The notes under the pieces were generated by a model. The model had not been told where the DNA came from, searched no databases, and saw nothing but the letters and a program-made list of their open reading frames with translations. Positions 1 to 10,464 of a stretch of 64,000 nt of DNA are shown piece by piece. The stretch is from Bidens hawaiensis. Lineage: Eukaryota > Streptophyta > Magnoliopsida > Asterales > Asteraceae. How positions within the stretch are numbered: position 1 is the first letter of the stretch; the number at the start of each line of letters is the position of its first letter. The position numbers were made by a program, and so were the translations under genes. Where the stretch lies: NCBI GenBank assembly GCA_021521415.1, contig JAIQDT010000225.1:930001-994000 (forward strand), in the 5' to 3' direction.

Positions 1-170
1 CTTAATGGAAACGAGAGTCGGATTTTTAGATGAGAATGATAAATATAGTTTAAAACTAATTTTTTTATTTAGCTTAAAATAAGTTTTATTGAATATAAGT
101 TTTATAAAAACTTTATTTGATTTTTAAAACAAAGAAAATAAGTATTAACTAAAACTACCAAAAATTTATG

Positions 171-240
171 TTCTGGCCCGCGTTCGAACTCGGGTCTAGG
201 CTGTGATATATTAATGTGTTAACCACTAGACCAACTTGCT
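171..240 (-). repeat. tRNA-like (SINE-type) module
   Basis: On the minus strand an A-box-like TGGTCTAGTGG (223-233) is followed about 35 nt later by a B-box-like GAGTTCGAACG (181-191) and then a T-rich tail. This is the internal Pol III promoter layout of tRNAs and tRNA-derived SINEs. It does not fold into a convincing full tRNA with an acceptor stem, so I call it a SINE head or decayed tRNA-derived repeat. Confidence 0.4.
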
Positions 241-538
241 AATTGTTTATAATGTGAAAACATTTACTTATATATTACTACCAAAAACATCATCTTCTTC
301 TTAAACAAACCCTAAATTCAATTCGTTCAAATCGTTCAATGTTTGCCCAAACTAAGTTAGGGGTTTTGTTAGACGGCCAAAAACAATACGAAAGCATGTA
401 ATTTTTTACCTCAAACCGTGCCGGAATGATGGAGAAAAAGACTCACCGAAAAACGGGTTTTGCCGGAAGGAATAGAGATTTTAGAAGGTGTATTAGATAG
501 AGATGAGCGTGTGAGCGAGTTTAGATGAACGAGAGGTT

Positions 539-548
539 GTATTTATAG
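539..548 (-). promoter_or_regulatory. TATA box of a probable LTR promoter
   Basis: The minus strand reads CACTATAAATACAACC, a good plant TATA box. About 95 nt downstream is CGGTGAGT (GT at 446-445), a donor-like site. The arrangement is like the LTR leaders elsewhere in this window. No transcription evidence is available. Confidence 0.35.
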
Positions 549-2896
549 TGTCAATTGGAGCTTATAGCATTTAATTTTCGTTAATGATATTTAAACTAGA
601 TCTGGCCGTTACTCGGCGGTTACAAGTGTGATTAACCTTATATTACGAGTTATTAACGTGAATTGACGGGTCAATAGGAGTCTTTGGTTAAGGTCTAAGG
701 TCTAAGGTCAACAAACCATTTAATTTGATCGAAACGCGTTAAACGGCGGAGAACGGCCATCGTCGGTGCCGATTTTCCGGCGGCCGAATATGTTGACGGG
801 AAAACGGGCATGGTGGGGGGGGGGGGCTGGGATATCTTTAATAATTATTATTATTTTAAATAAAATTTTACACTTTAGTCCATGAACTTTCAATTAACTT
901 TAAAACTGATTTTTAAAATATATTTACAATATAAACATTTAACTTTAAAATGTTATATATATAAAAGAAAAGTTTATTTTCTTGAATAATTTTCGAATTA
1001 CACCCGGATAGTTTGGGTCTCGTTTAAGTAAGGACTCGGCGTTTAGTTATTGAATCACATGAAATGGAAAAAAGAACGAATAGTGACTATTAAATGTCGT
1101 AATTGTTATTAAATAAATGAACGATTATTATATATATAATATATGAATGATATGAATACATCGAAACATCAAATCAAGCCGGTTAACGAACATAATAAAA
1201 AAATACATAAGACAAAACTTGAAATATTTATAAATAAAAACCAAAAATTCAAAAATGGGTCGGATTTTCGGGTTTGAAAGTAAAGTATGTTACAGGACTT
1301 ACAACTTTTGGAAATTTCGTCCCGAAATTAAAAATTAAAATAAGAATTTTAAAAGAGAACAACTAATATACATAGTTGTTAGAAATCGTATCAATTTTAT
1401 ACATACATAATTAAAATAAAATAACGCCGATCTTTGAATGACCCGAAAGAACGCCACAAATAGGAAATATGATGGGGACACATATATATAGGTTGTACCA
1501 GTAGCGTATCTACCATGCCATTAATATACTGTATTTGTCCCGTTCCCCAAAATCATTCCAAGTTCCGAGTTATTTCACACAACCGGACTTATTATATTTT
1601 TCATGCGAGGACTTTGATAATTACGTGTCGACCCATAATTACCTCTATCGTCGTATGGTCCATATAACTTAGTCTATTGTGTGGTTTTTAAGATATAGAC
1701 ATTAGATAAATCAATAAAATTCTTGTACAGAACGTTAAAAATCGAAAACAATGAATTAAAAGGGTAAAAACATTACAAAACATATTGTTTGACCATTCAG
1801 GTCAAGGATATCATGAAAACATGAAATCCTAGAAGTCTAAACCAAGTAAATGATGTTGTAAACGAAATAAACGAGGTAAAAAAAATGAAGCACGAAAACA
1901 CTAGAATTATGAATATCGTAACAAGTCATTGAAATAATGCAGTCGAGAATAACGTGGTAGGTAAACGTAGTATTTAACCAACGAAATATAAATATGAAAT
2001 TTGATAACGCATTGGGTACGAGAATATATTAGATAAACAAAACTTTTAAATGTCAAAATATCAAAATGTTTAACAAATGAAAGTCTCCAATAAAACATTG
2101 CCGTGACCAATGTCAACGTTGAAATGAATAAATAATTACATGTAAATTGATAATAACTTGAAATGGAATGGATAAACGAAATTTTGATATTCAAATGTTG
2201 AAATCAATTAAGTTTATGAAAAGATACATTCTGGTGGTAAACTTTAGTTTGTCAAAGTAAACAATTGAAACCTCGAAATTAAAATAAACTATTTGCTAAA
2301 CGTAAACCGATTTAAAAAAATGCTACTAAGAATGATGTACGAATTTGCATTTCGTAAAACACAAATGAATGTGGATCAAAGATCAATGAACAAGCAAAAT
2401 AAACTTCGTAAACAATATTCTAAAGAAGTGGATAAAAATCACTTTGGGTAAGTCCAAAAAATATGCGAAGGAGAATTTAAAGGAAAGAAAATGCAGCTTG
2501 CGACGTTTGTCTTCTCTAGTGTCGGTTTGTGGTATGAAAGTTGACGTAGGAGGGGGGTGCCATGATTTCTTAGCCGAAACTCATTGGCGTTAACGAAGGG
2601 GAAAGAAATGAAAGGATATAATATATATTTTAATTTACGAAAATCGGTTGTAAATCGTGATGCTTTTATATCTCATGTTAGACAAAAAGTTTTTAGCTAT
2701 CGCTAAGACTTGCAAATTTTATGAAATTTTAATCATAAAAACAAATGTCTTCTTTGGCCAGCGACATAGGAAAGAAAGAAAGAAAAAATGAATGTCAGAT
2801 TACCTGACTTATGAAATAGCCTCAAATGGCTTAAGACTTGTTTGCAATAAAAAATTTTACTTTAAATATATTATTTGAAAGAAAAATTATAATATT

Positions 2897-3049
2897 ATTA
2901 GTAGTGACGATGGTACTAGTAATAAAAATATCACTAATAGTAATAGTAATAGTAAGAGTAATAGTAAGAGTAATAGTAATAGTAATCGTAATAGTAATAG
3001 TAATAATAATAACAACAATAATAATAATAATAATGATGATGATGATGAC

Positions 3050-3084
<35 letters not shown>
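2897..3084 (+). repeat. TAG/TAA/ATG trinucleotide microsatellite
   Basis: This is a run of TAA, TAG and GAT triplets ending in pure (AAT)n. The Copia element is inserted at its end: the (AAT)n resumes at 15447 after the element, and AATAA lies on both sides. Open frames across it are artefacts of the triplet period. Confidence 0.9.
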
Positions 3085-3086
<2 letters not shown>

Positions 3087-3506
3087 TAGGTTCCCAGCCG
3101 GATCTACACGAGATATCGCGTTCTACGTAGGTGCGGAATCCCTACGTAAGACGTTACGAGTATAGAAAACAATACAAGCTAACACACGATACGATAACCA
3201 AACACACGTTGTATTCCAACCGTAAACACGTGATACTATGATCACTTAGTACAAAACTCTCTGACTGGAATACACGAATAAACTCTTAATCTATTAACTT
3301 CTACTGAATAAGCCGTATCAAACAGCTTATATAGACACGACAACTTCGCCTGGTATGTTCAGGCGAAGTTGTCCCTAACTTCGCTTGTCTAACAAGTTCG
3401 CCCATATAAGCGAACTTGTTAGTAACTTCGCTTACATACAAAACTCAAATCTAACTAACACGATTACAGACACTCGACACTGAACTACTGACATCATGCA
3501 CCAACA
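3085..3506 (-). repeat. Copia 3' LTR
   Basis: This is the 422-bp partner of 15025-15446 with the same palindromes (about 3340-3435) and TATA box (3325-3333). It is preceded on the minus strand by a polypurine tract. The few mismatches to the 5' LTR could be used to date the insertion. Confidence 0.95.
3325..3333 (-). promoter_or_regulatory. TATA box in Copia LTR
   Basis: TATATAAGC lies on the minus strand about 5 nt downstream of the last GCGAAGTT half-site. The same arrangement is in the other LTR at 15265-15273. Confidence 0.7.
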
Positions 3507-3508
3507 GA

Positions 3509-3517
3509 CTCCCCCTT
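3509..3517 (-). other. Polypurine tract
   Basis: AAGGGGGAG on the minus strand lies two bases from the 3' LTR. This is where plus-strand DNA priming would occur. Confidence 0.85.
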
Positions 3518-3577
3518 GGCAGTAGCTTCATCTCTTTAGCTTCAAACACGTGTCTTGTAATCTTCAATCTTCTATCT

Positions 3578-6469
3578 TCAAGCATGCACTCCTTCTCGAA
3601 CACAAACCGAGATAACTCTTTGATATTTCCTCGCTTCATCTTTCCAAGCAGGAATATAAAATATCTTCTTGTCATTCAACACCTGCAAATCAGCTTGCGA
3701 TAAGTTTACCAAGTGCATCGGATCGTACACTCTAAGAACCTCTTGTTCATCTTCGTCTTCCATCACTGCCTCAGCTGTCTCACAATCTACAAACCACCAC
3801 TTCAGGTCTTTAAGCACATCCTTGGGCATTAGCTTCATCGGTACTTCTTTCAAACACCGGATCGGTTTATACTTCATAATCATCCAAGGCTTTCCGTCAG
3901 CTCTCAAACCTCTATCCTTGTCTTCAACAAGTTTTCCCTTTTGTGGCTTCAACAGCTCAAATTTCTTCTCTTTTATACTCTCTTTCCACACAATTTTCCC
4001 AATGACTCTAGCCATATTATCGTCACTTCTGTTTATCAATCCCAATCTGGCTAAGTCTTTCACTTCACATTCTGGCAGTGTATTCAACGATCTTAACATC
4101 CTTCTAAAGTACTGAACACCGTCATACCTTTTAATCACGACGAGCCTCAACTGCTCATCATATATCCAGCAAATAATCCCTTTCTTCGCTTCAGCATAGC
4201 CTTTAATGTTGTAACTCTTCTTAAACATTGTAGGGACCGCCGGTTTCTTCGTTTTAATAAACCACTGAGCATAGCCTTCCATCCATCTAGGCTGCTCTTC
4301 CCATTCAGACTCATCATTTCCAATCTGTTGACTCATATCTACGTTCTCGACTTGCGGTATCTCATGCTCCACATTCTCCTCAACTATCTCTCCCTCTTCT
4401 ATCTCTGTATCAATCACAATCTCTTCACCAATATTCTCTATCATATCACTCGGTAGTACATCATCATCACCAACCAAAACATCATCCATCTCCTCTACAT
4501 CCACCACCACCACATCATCACCACCAGCTGCAGTTGTCGACTCCCCCTGAGTTGTGGAAGTTCCAAGAGCTTGATCAGTTCTTGGCAACTCACCACCTGC
4601 ATCTTTCGATGCATTGGGATCATCGTCTCTATCATTTCGTCTCTTGGTCCTCAACTCATCGCCTTTACAGCTCGTCTCCCACTGAGATGCCAAGAACTCC
4701 TTGAAAGCATCTATGATTTTACCATGTTATACCAGCAGGGACGACTGCATCTGATTCTCTGTAACTAGGCGCTGAATAGCCTGGGTCTGGATAAGATTAA
4801 TCCTTGACTGCTCTGCCACGACCCGTTCCAGTGCTGCTATTCGGTCAGAGTCTAATAGGGTTGCATCGAAATCGAACCTCATATGTGATATATCTTGAGT
4901 GTACTGAGGAGGGATTTCCGATGTCACCGGGACCTCAGAAGTAGAGATAGATGTAACCGCAGGTGGTATCGTCACCGATAGCACTGCAGTGGCCACAACA
5001 GTCGACTCTATAAATTGTGCCACGACCTCCGATGGAGTAACGGTCGGAGGCGGCAATGAAACGATCTCAGGAGTCGAAAGTTGGAAAGTAGTGGGTGGGA
5101 GGCCAAATGTAGACGAGGTAGCCACCACGGGAACAACCGTAGTGCTTGGCCTCGTAACCTGTAGTGATGAGGGAACCATTGTCATACCGGATAGTGCTGG
5201 TGGAGTAAAACGTACCACCCTAGAGCTCTCACCGGCTCCTGATCCTGCACCTATCCGTTCCCTTCTTGACCTCCGGATCAACTGTTGTACCTCTTCCTCA
5301 TAATCAGACTCGCTGTCATCAACAGTTCTCTTTCTCTTCCCTTGTAGTCTTTCTCGAGTTACCATAATCCTTCTCGCCTCTGCCACTTCATCATCAGAAT
5401 CTGAGCCAGCCACCGTTGTAGCTGCCCTAGTAACATTCACAGTCGAAGTACGTTCAACTGGAACCTGAACGTTCTCCTCTGGATCCACCCGATCCATATC
5501 AAAGAAGCCTTGACCACCAAATTTTTCATCAAGGTCCACGTTCTCCTCCGGTGACACAACAGGAGCAGCAGGTATAGCTTGAGGTGCTCCTGCCTGTTGT
5601 GGTGCCGGGTCCCTAAACTCGTCCCCTCGTGCAGGCACATACCCCGGGTTGATCAAGTACCCAAAGAGTGGAGTATGCCGAGGACGGAGCTCAGGTTTGC
5701 TCCTCGCACTGGAGGATCTACATTGGGCGAAGATCCGTTTGTTCACACTCTCAACGTATCGGATCGGACGCCGCTGAGGAAGCGTTGGAGCAACATGATT
5801 CAAGATCATTTATAGGAATCTTGGATACATGATGAATCGCTCAGGCGCCATCGCTCTTCTTTGACGATCAATCTCATAAAAGACCATCTGACTAAAGCTG
5901 AATCGCTTGTTGTAAGTCAGAGCAGTCATCGCTGACTGCATGGTCGCGCCCATGCCATCAGTGCCCGCCTTTCTCCCTGACATGCATACAATCATGACAT
6001 GCATAAGAAATCGCCACTGGTCAAGTAAAAAGCCTTTCCTCCTATGCGTATCCCCCAAGGGACCAGAGTATCCCATCCTCAAAAACGCTCCATCACGGAA
6101 AGGAGCTACAAACTCTGTTGGGTCATCCCTTGTCTCATTCCCAAATCGTAAAGCCGCCCGGATTTGTTCAGAAGAGAACTAAACAATCTGATTGTTGACT
6201 GTTGCGCGCATCACCGAGGGCTCGACCCTACAATCGTATTCCACGGTCTGCCAGAAATCCTCAATATTGGGCAAGGATATTGGCAGAGTTGTAGTAACCG
6301 CGTGGAATATCCTCGAGCGTAAAACAAATGTGATGATTTCGCGGAAATCATCAACTCCGCTCGCCTCCGGGTCTAATGTTATGTACATATTGTGACCCGG
6401 GAAGAACTGTCTCTGGTGATCACCTCCGTCATCACCGCCTGCACCACCTGCTCCAGCAACAGCAGCCAT
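3578..6469 (-). pseudogene. Third ORF of the Copia element (env-position, unknown function)
   Basis: A single frame of 963 codons runs from ATG 6469 to the stop at 3578, interrupted by TAG (codon 97) and TAA (codons 220 and 581). All three fit CAG/CAA to T changes. The layout is an Ala/Gly-rich start; an N-terminal globular domain (about 30-225) ending in the block YPRFL; a long Ser/Thr/Pro/Val linker with basic patches (RERLQGKRKR); a coiled-coil-like helix (about 540-600); an acidic tract (about 610-700); and a Trp/Lys-rich C-terminal domain with KKGIICWIYDEQLRLVV and ARKYQRVISVCV. No signal peptide or membrane segment is visible, so it is not an obvious envelope protein. From memory it resembles 3' ORFs of Asteraceae Copia elements. 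Function is unknown. It lies where SIRE-type elements carry env-like ORFs. Confidence 0.75.
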
Positions 6470-6471
6470 AT

Positions 6472-7012
6472 CTGCAACAAACAGGTTAAGTTAGATAAAC
6501 GTCAAAGCGAATCACAAGTTCGCCTGTTACCATGAGCGAAGTTGTGATCAATTCTGTATAGGCGAAGTTAAAGGTGATGCGAAGTTGGGAAACAACTTCG
6601 CTTCAACTTGAACTTCGTCTGATAATAGTTAAGTAAAATGGTCCAGGCGAAGTTACGGATAACTTCGCCTAATCACAACATCGCCTCATAAACTGTTTCA
6701 AAATCAATAATCAGGCGAAGTTAAACCTCAGGCGAAGTTACGGATAACTTCGCCTAAACTGTAACTTCGCCGAATTTGAATCGGCAACAGTTAGGGATTT
6801 TGAACGACGTGTAGATGATGATTTCGGAGATCGAGGACTCCGAAATACATGATTTTATGAAGTTTTAGACGTTCAAGTAGTTTACTATCACGTAAAAACA
6901 AGTTTGAAATCGGGTGTTTAAGGTTACGAAAGACGAGGTCGAGAATCGAGTCGAAACGACCGATGTTAAACCTCAAAGGACATTGATAATATGATAAACA
7001 AACCCTACACAC
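6472..7012 (-). other. Possible 5' leader intron of third ORF
   Basis: The donor is CAAG|GTGTGT at 7012 and the acceptor is CTGTTTGTTGCAG ending at 6472, three bases before the ORF3 ATG. Branch-like TCTAAC and CTTAAC lie about 15-25 nt upstream of the acceptor. The acceptor is strong and the donor moderate. Length would be 541 nt. Splicing is inferred only. Confidence 0.4.
6505..6775 (-). repeat. GCGAAGTT palindrome cluster before third ORF
   Basis: About twelve half-sites are present, including two copies of the inverted pair AGGCGAAGTT-ACGG-ATAACTTCGCCT. The cluster lies just upstream of the third ORF, as the leader cluster lies upstream of gag. Confidence 0.85.
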
Positions 7013-7065
7013 CTTGAATCAAGGATTGGAATCGAAATAAGTTAAACACAGAAGATCGAGAACTG

Positions 7066-7232
7066 ATCGATAAGTTCGCTTAGGTTGACAGAGAGTAAGT
7101 TCGCTGGTTTTTGGAAAATAATAAATCGTTTGACCTTAAAACTTCTTTATATAGGTTCAAAGTTAGTACAGGCGAAGTTATCGATAACTTCGCCTATTCC
7201 AGGCGAAGTTATGAACAAGTTCGCCTGTATTT
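7066..7232 (-). repeat. GCGAAGTT palindromes around the internal TATA box
   Basis: Six half-sites are present. Four form two inverted pairs upstream of the TATA box, including a perfect AGGCGAAGTTATCGATAACTTCGCCT-type palindrome (about 7171-7196); two single sites lie downstream. Confidence 0.8.
7145..7153 (-). promoter_or_regulatory. Internal TATA box upstream of third ORF
   Basis: CCTATATAAAG on the minus strand lies about 24 nt downstream of a GCGAAGTT palindrome. This copies the layout in the LTR (palindromes then TATATAAGC). A start about 30 nt downstream would give a leader beginning near 7120. It is the best candidate promoter for a separate transcript of the third ORF. Confidence 0.5.
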
Positions 7233-8580
7233 ACAAAACAAACCCCTACACTTTTAACAATTTTCAATAAAGTTTTAAAAACATCCTTTAAAGCGTTAAA
7301 TGATACGATCAAGACCAAGTAACCAGGTATAAAATCAAAAAATTACAAAAGTAACAAAAATTTGAAAAATTAAAGTACACGGGATCAAATTTCAGTCTCG
7401 ACAGGGACTACCATGTTTTTAGAAAAGATCCGAACAGGAATCATACTAATTTCGTGACTGTCACACAGATCCGTGTTCAGCTGTATTATGACATAAAGAA
7501 ACAGGTTGTAAGCAGGTAATCTACTTAAAATGGTTTTCATCGTTTTTGTGATACGAGTTAGGTTCAATTAAGCTCAAAACTTAAGTGGGTAACAACTCAG
7601 AGATTATGATGCCTCCTATCTATTCTCAAGGCATATTCGGCTTTCCCCAAGTCACCCCGAATTGACCTCGACCCGTAGTGTCTGATTAAGTAGTAATTAC
7701 TCTTCGATCTTAGACTATGTTTCCCCTTCACCTTCTTGTGTCTTGATTGATAATCATTATCATTATGAACTCTAGAAAATTTTATTTTATTTTTTTTTTA
7801 TTTTTTTTTTTAATCTAACATGTATATACACAACTTCAAGTAGAAAATAACTGCAAGTCCCGAATCTGGATCACTGCAGCGTCTTGACACTCTATCTTCA
7901 CGGGAATCAGAACACTCACGGGCTCGTGTATGACTGGGTAATCGCTTTTCTGCCTATCATTCGGAAAGATATGTATGAAGACATGCACAACTCTTAAGGA
8001 GTTTCCACATAAAATCGAGTATATTTAGTTAGTATCACTTCTACTTTTACGCACCATAAAAAGCTACCATGACATACAATGACTGTTCTAAAGTCTTTTA
8101 GGCCTAATAACTTCACTGGTTAAGCACACAGAAACAGTATATCTATCATTTTCCAAGGTTGGATCAATTTTCTGTTAATCATAGTAAAGTAACTTCTTAC
8201 GAAGTAGTAGACTTGAAAAATAATTTCATCTCCCGAAAAGAAAAAAAATTTAACATCAATCGCCCCGACCAAATCAAAGTCTTCAGGTGAACGGCTATCC
8301 CGAAGATCCAATGGATCAGCTGGACCGACCACATACTAGTATGTGTCCTTCTAACTAAGTATGATCGACCAATTTTCAGCGAAAGAATGAAAACACATCA
8401 TAAACCGCCCCGGTCACTTTCAGTCATCTGGTTAATGGCTATCCTCATATTCTACAAGTAGAAATGTGGACCAAACATATCCGAAGACATGTCCTTCAAA
8501 CTGAGGCAACCGACATAATTCTAAGCGACAGTGACGTTTTTTTTTTTTTTTTTTTTTTTTAACACAAACACAAAGCATGG

Positions 8581-10449
8581 TTACTCGGGATTGATCATCC
8601 CATTCAGCTCAACAAGGTTTTGAAATCTAGTTTTGTCAAACGCTTTCGTGAATAAGTCAGCGAAATTATCTAACGTGTCAACCTTTTCGAGCTCAATCAG
8701 TTTCTTCTCAGCACAATCCCGTATAAAATGATGACGTATGTCAATATGTTTAGTTTTACTGTGCTTCACGGGATTGTTAGTTACTGAGATAGCAGCAGTG
8801 TTATCAATGCAAATAGGAGTAAGTGATAAATTCAGACCATAATCGCGCAACTGTTGTTGAATCCAAAGAACCTGGGAGCAGCAGTTGGATGCTGCCATGT
8901 ATTCGGCTTCACAGGTTGAAATTGCGACTGAGGTCTGCTTCTTGCATTGCCACGACACTAGTCTGCCACCAAGAAACTGACAACCACCAGTTGTAGACTT
9001 CCGACTCTGATTGCACCCTCCATAATCAGAATCTGTGTAAGCGACTAGCTCCAAGTCTCCTCCTCTCGAGTACCACAACCCCAGCTTCGGCTTGCCTTTG
9101 AGATACCGCAGTATCCTCTTCGCACCCTTCAAATGAGATTCTTTTGGGTTTGCCTGAAAGCGTGCACAAAGACAAACAGCAAACATTATATCAGGCCTAG
9201 AAGCAGTTAAGTACATTAAAGAACCTATTATAGCCCGATATTGGGTTGGGTCCACGTCTGCATCGTTGTCTGAATCAGCACCCAATTTGTGATTGACGCA
9301 GACTGGAGTATCATATGGAGTGCTGTCCTCCATCTTGAAGCGTTTGAGAACATCATGGACATACTTCGTCTGATGAATGAACATCCCGTCTTTCCTCTGA
9401 TCAACCTGCAATCCTAAAAAGAAAGTTAGTTCACCCATAGCACTCATTTCTAATCTCTTCTTCGTGACGGCCTCAAACTCCTGACACATGGAGACTTTTG
9501 ATGCAGCAAACATAATGTCGTCCACGTAGACTTGCACCAGCAGAAAGTCGCTATCCTTTCTCTTGAAGAACAATGTGCTATCAATTTTACCTCTTTCAAA
9601 CTCATTCTCAAGCAAGTAATCTGATAAGGTTGAATACCAGGCACGAGGTGCCTGATGTAGTCCATACAGCGCTTTACTTAGCTTGTACACGTGATCGGGA
9701 AAGTCAGGGTCAGGAAAACCCGGAGGTTGCTCAACATACACAACATCATCGACTTTACCGTTTAGGAACGCGCTCTTCACATCCAACTGAAAGACCTTCA
9801 TCTCCTTATGAGCAGCAAATGCCAAAAACAGGCGAATGGCTTCCAATCTTGCCACAGGAGCAAACACCTCATTGTAATCAATCCCCTCTTGTTGATTAAA
9901 GCCTTTAACAACCAGCCTCACCTTGTTCCTGATAACAATCCCTTTCTCATCTCTCTTACATTTGAAGACCCATTTCGTGCCTATCGCATACACATTCCTT
10001 GGTTTTGCAACCAAGTTCCATACTTCCATTTTCCTAAACTGAGCTAACTCTTCTTGCATGGCTTCGACCCACGAACTGTCCTTAAGAGCCATTTGATAGT
10101 TCTTTGGTTCAATCTGGCTGATAAAGCAGGTGTACAAGCACTCGTTGATTATGCCTGATTCTTTAATGCTTGTGTAAACACAGGTGTGCTCATTCAAGCC
10201 TTTTCTTGTTTGTACACCGGAGGATAGATCACCTATCACGTTCTCCAAAGGATGTTCTTTGTGAATTCTCGTAGTCGGAACCGAACTGACATTCAGATTA
10301 TCTTCCAAGTTCGAAGATAGCTCATCAATGGGTGATTGATGTTGAGAGTGAAACGGATTGATGAATTCTTCTTCAGTAGAGGCAGCAGCGGTATTGACAG
10401 CATTTGACGAGGAAGGCTGACATCCATCATACTGTGGTCGTTGCACCAA
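8581..10449 (-). CDS. pol: Copia pol: reverse transcriptase and RNase H
   Basis: This is an uninterrupted 622-codon frame. After a Ser/Asn-rich linker it has the Copia RT (RVT_2) landmarks: WVFKCKRDEKG, QLDVKSAFLNG with a catalytic Asp, KALYGLHQAPRAWY, and the active-site YVDDIMFA. The RNase H domain follows, with YTDSDYGGC, STCEAEYMA and the terminal FADLFTKAF typical of Copia. All catalytic residues I looked for are present, so this half of the enzyme could still be functional if expressed. The reading frame is that of the integrase ORF. A 24-nt A tract follows the stop by about 20 nt. Confidence 0.96.
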   Translation of the reverse strand: MVQRPQYDGCQPSSSNAVNTAAASTEEEFINPFHSQHQSPIDELSSNLEDNLNVSSVPTTRIHKEHPLENVIGDLSSGVQTRKGLNEHTCVYTSIKESGIINECLYTCFISQIEPKNYQMALKDSSWVEAMQEELAQFRKMEVWNLVAKPRNVYAIGTKWVFKCKRDEKGIVIRNKVRLVVKGFNQQEGIDYNEVFAPVARLEAIRLFLAFAAHKEMKVFQLDVKSAFLNGKVDDVVYVEQPPGFPDPDFPDHVYKLSKALYGLHQAPRAWYSTLSDYLLENEFERGKIDSTLFFKRKDSDFLLVQVYVDDIMFAASKVSMCQEFEAVTKKRLEMSAMGELTFFLGLQVDQRKDGMFIHQTKYVHDVLKRFKMEDSTPYDTPVCVNHKLGADSDNDADVDPTQYRAIIGSLMYLTASRPDIMFAVCLCARFQANPKESHLKGAKRILRYLKGKPKLGLWYSRGGDLELVAYTDSDYGGCNQSRKSTTGGCQFLGGRLVSWQCKKQTSVAISTCEAEYMAASNCCSQVLWIQQQLRDYGLNLSLTPICIDNTAAISVTNNPVKHSKTKHIDIRHHFIRDCAEKKLIELEKVDTLDNFADLFTKAFDKTRFQNLVELNGMINPE

Positions 10450-10464
10450 AGTGTCTTCCTCATC

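Larger units (their letters stand above)
1..3084. other. Noncoding AT-rich flank, probably old LTR remnants
   Basis: I see no credible coding region. The short open frames here lack recognisable motifs, and one is a translated microsatellite. The stretch holds a tRNA-like module (171-240, minus), a TATA box followed by a GT donor-like site (minus, 539-548 and 445-446), a run of 12 G (815-826) and a long trinucleotide microsatellite at its right end. A promoter plus donor on the minus strand resembles the U3/leader part of a plant LTR, but I found no paired LTR, primer site or target duplication to prove it. Confidence 0.6.
6470..8580 (-). other. Copia noncoding spacer between pol and third ORF
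   Basis: There is no coding region I trust here. On the minus strand it starts with 24 A (8537-8560), then two diverged direct repeats of about 130 bp (about 8262-8395 and 8405-8525, sharing CGCCCCG...ATGGCTATC-like blocks), and a T/A-rich run near 7784-7812. It ends with the palindrome cluster, TATA box and possible leader intron annotated separately. Ordinary Copia elements have only a short spacer here. Confidence 0.7.

Noticed and set aside
815..826. Run of 12 G as a possible quadruplex or regulatory site
   Set aside because: A single homopolymer (as at about 58351) without four separate G-tracts or context; no functional claim can be made.
1907..2194. 95-codon minus-strand frame
   Set aside because: AT-rich chance frame with no motif, in sequence without other gene signals.
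2838..3089. 83-codon frame rich in Ile and Val
   Set aside because: It is a translation of the TAG/TAA/ATG microsatellite and runs into the Copia LTR.
3451..3675. 74-codon minus-strand frame overlapping the end of the third ORF and the LTR
   Set aside because: Overlaps the ORF3 end in another frame and runs through the polypurine tract into the LTR; no independent support.
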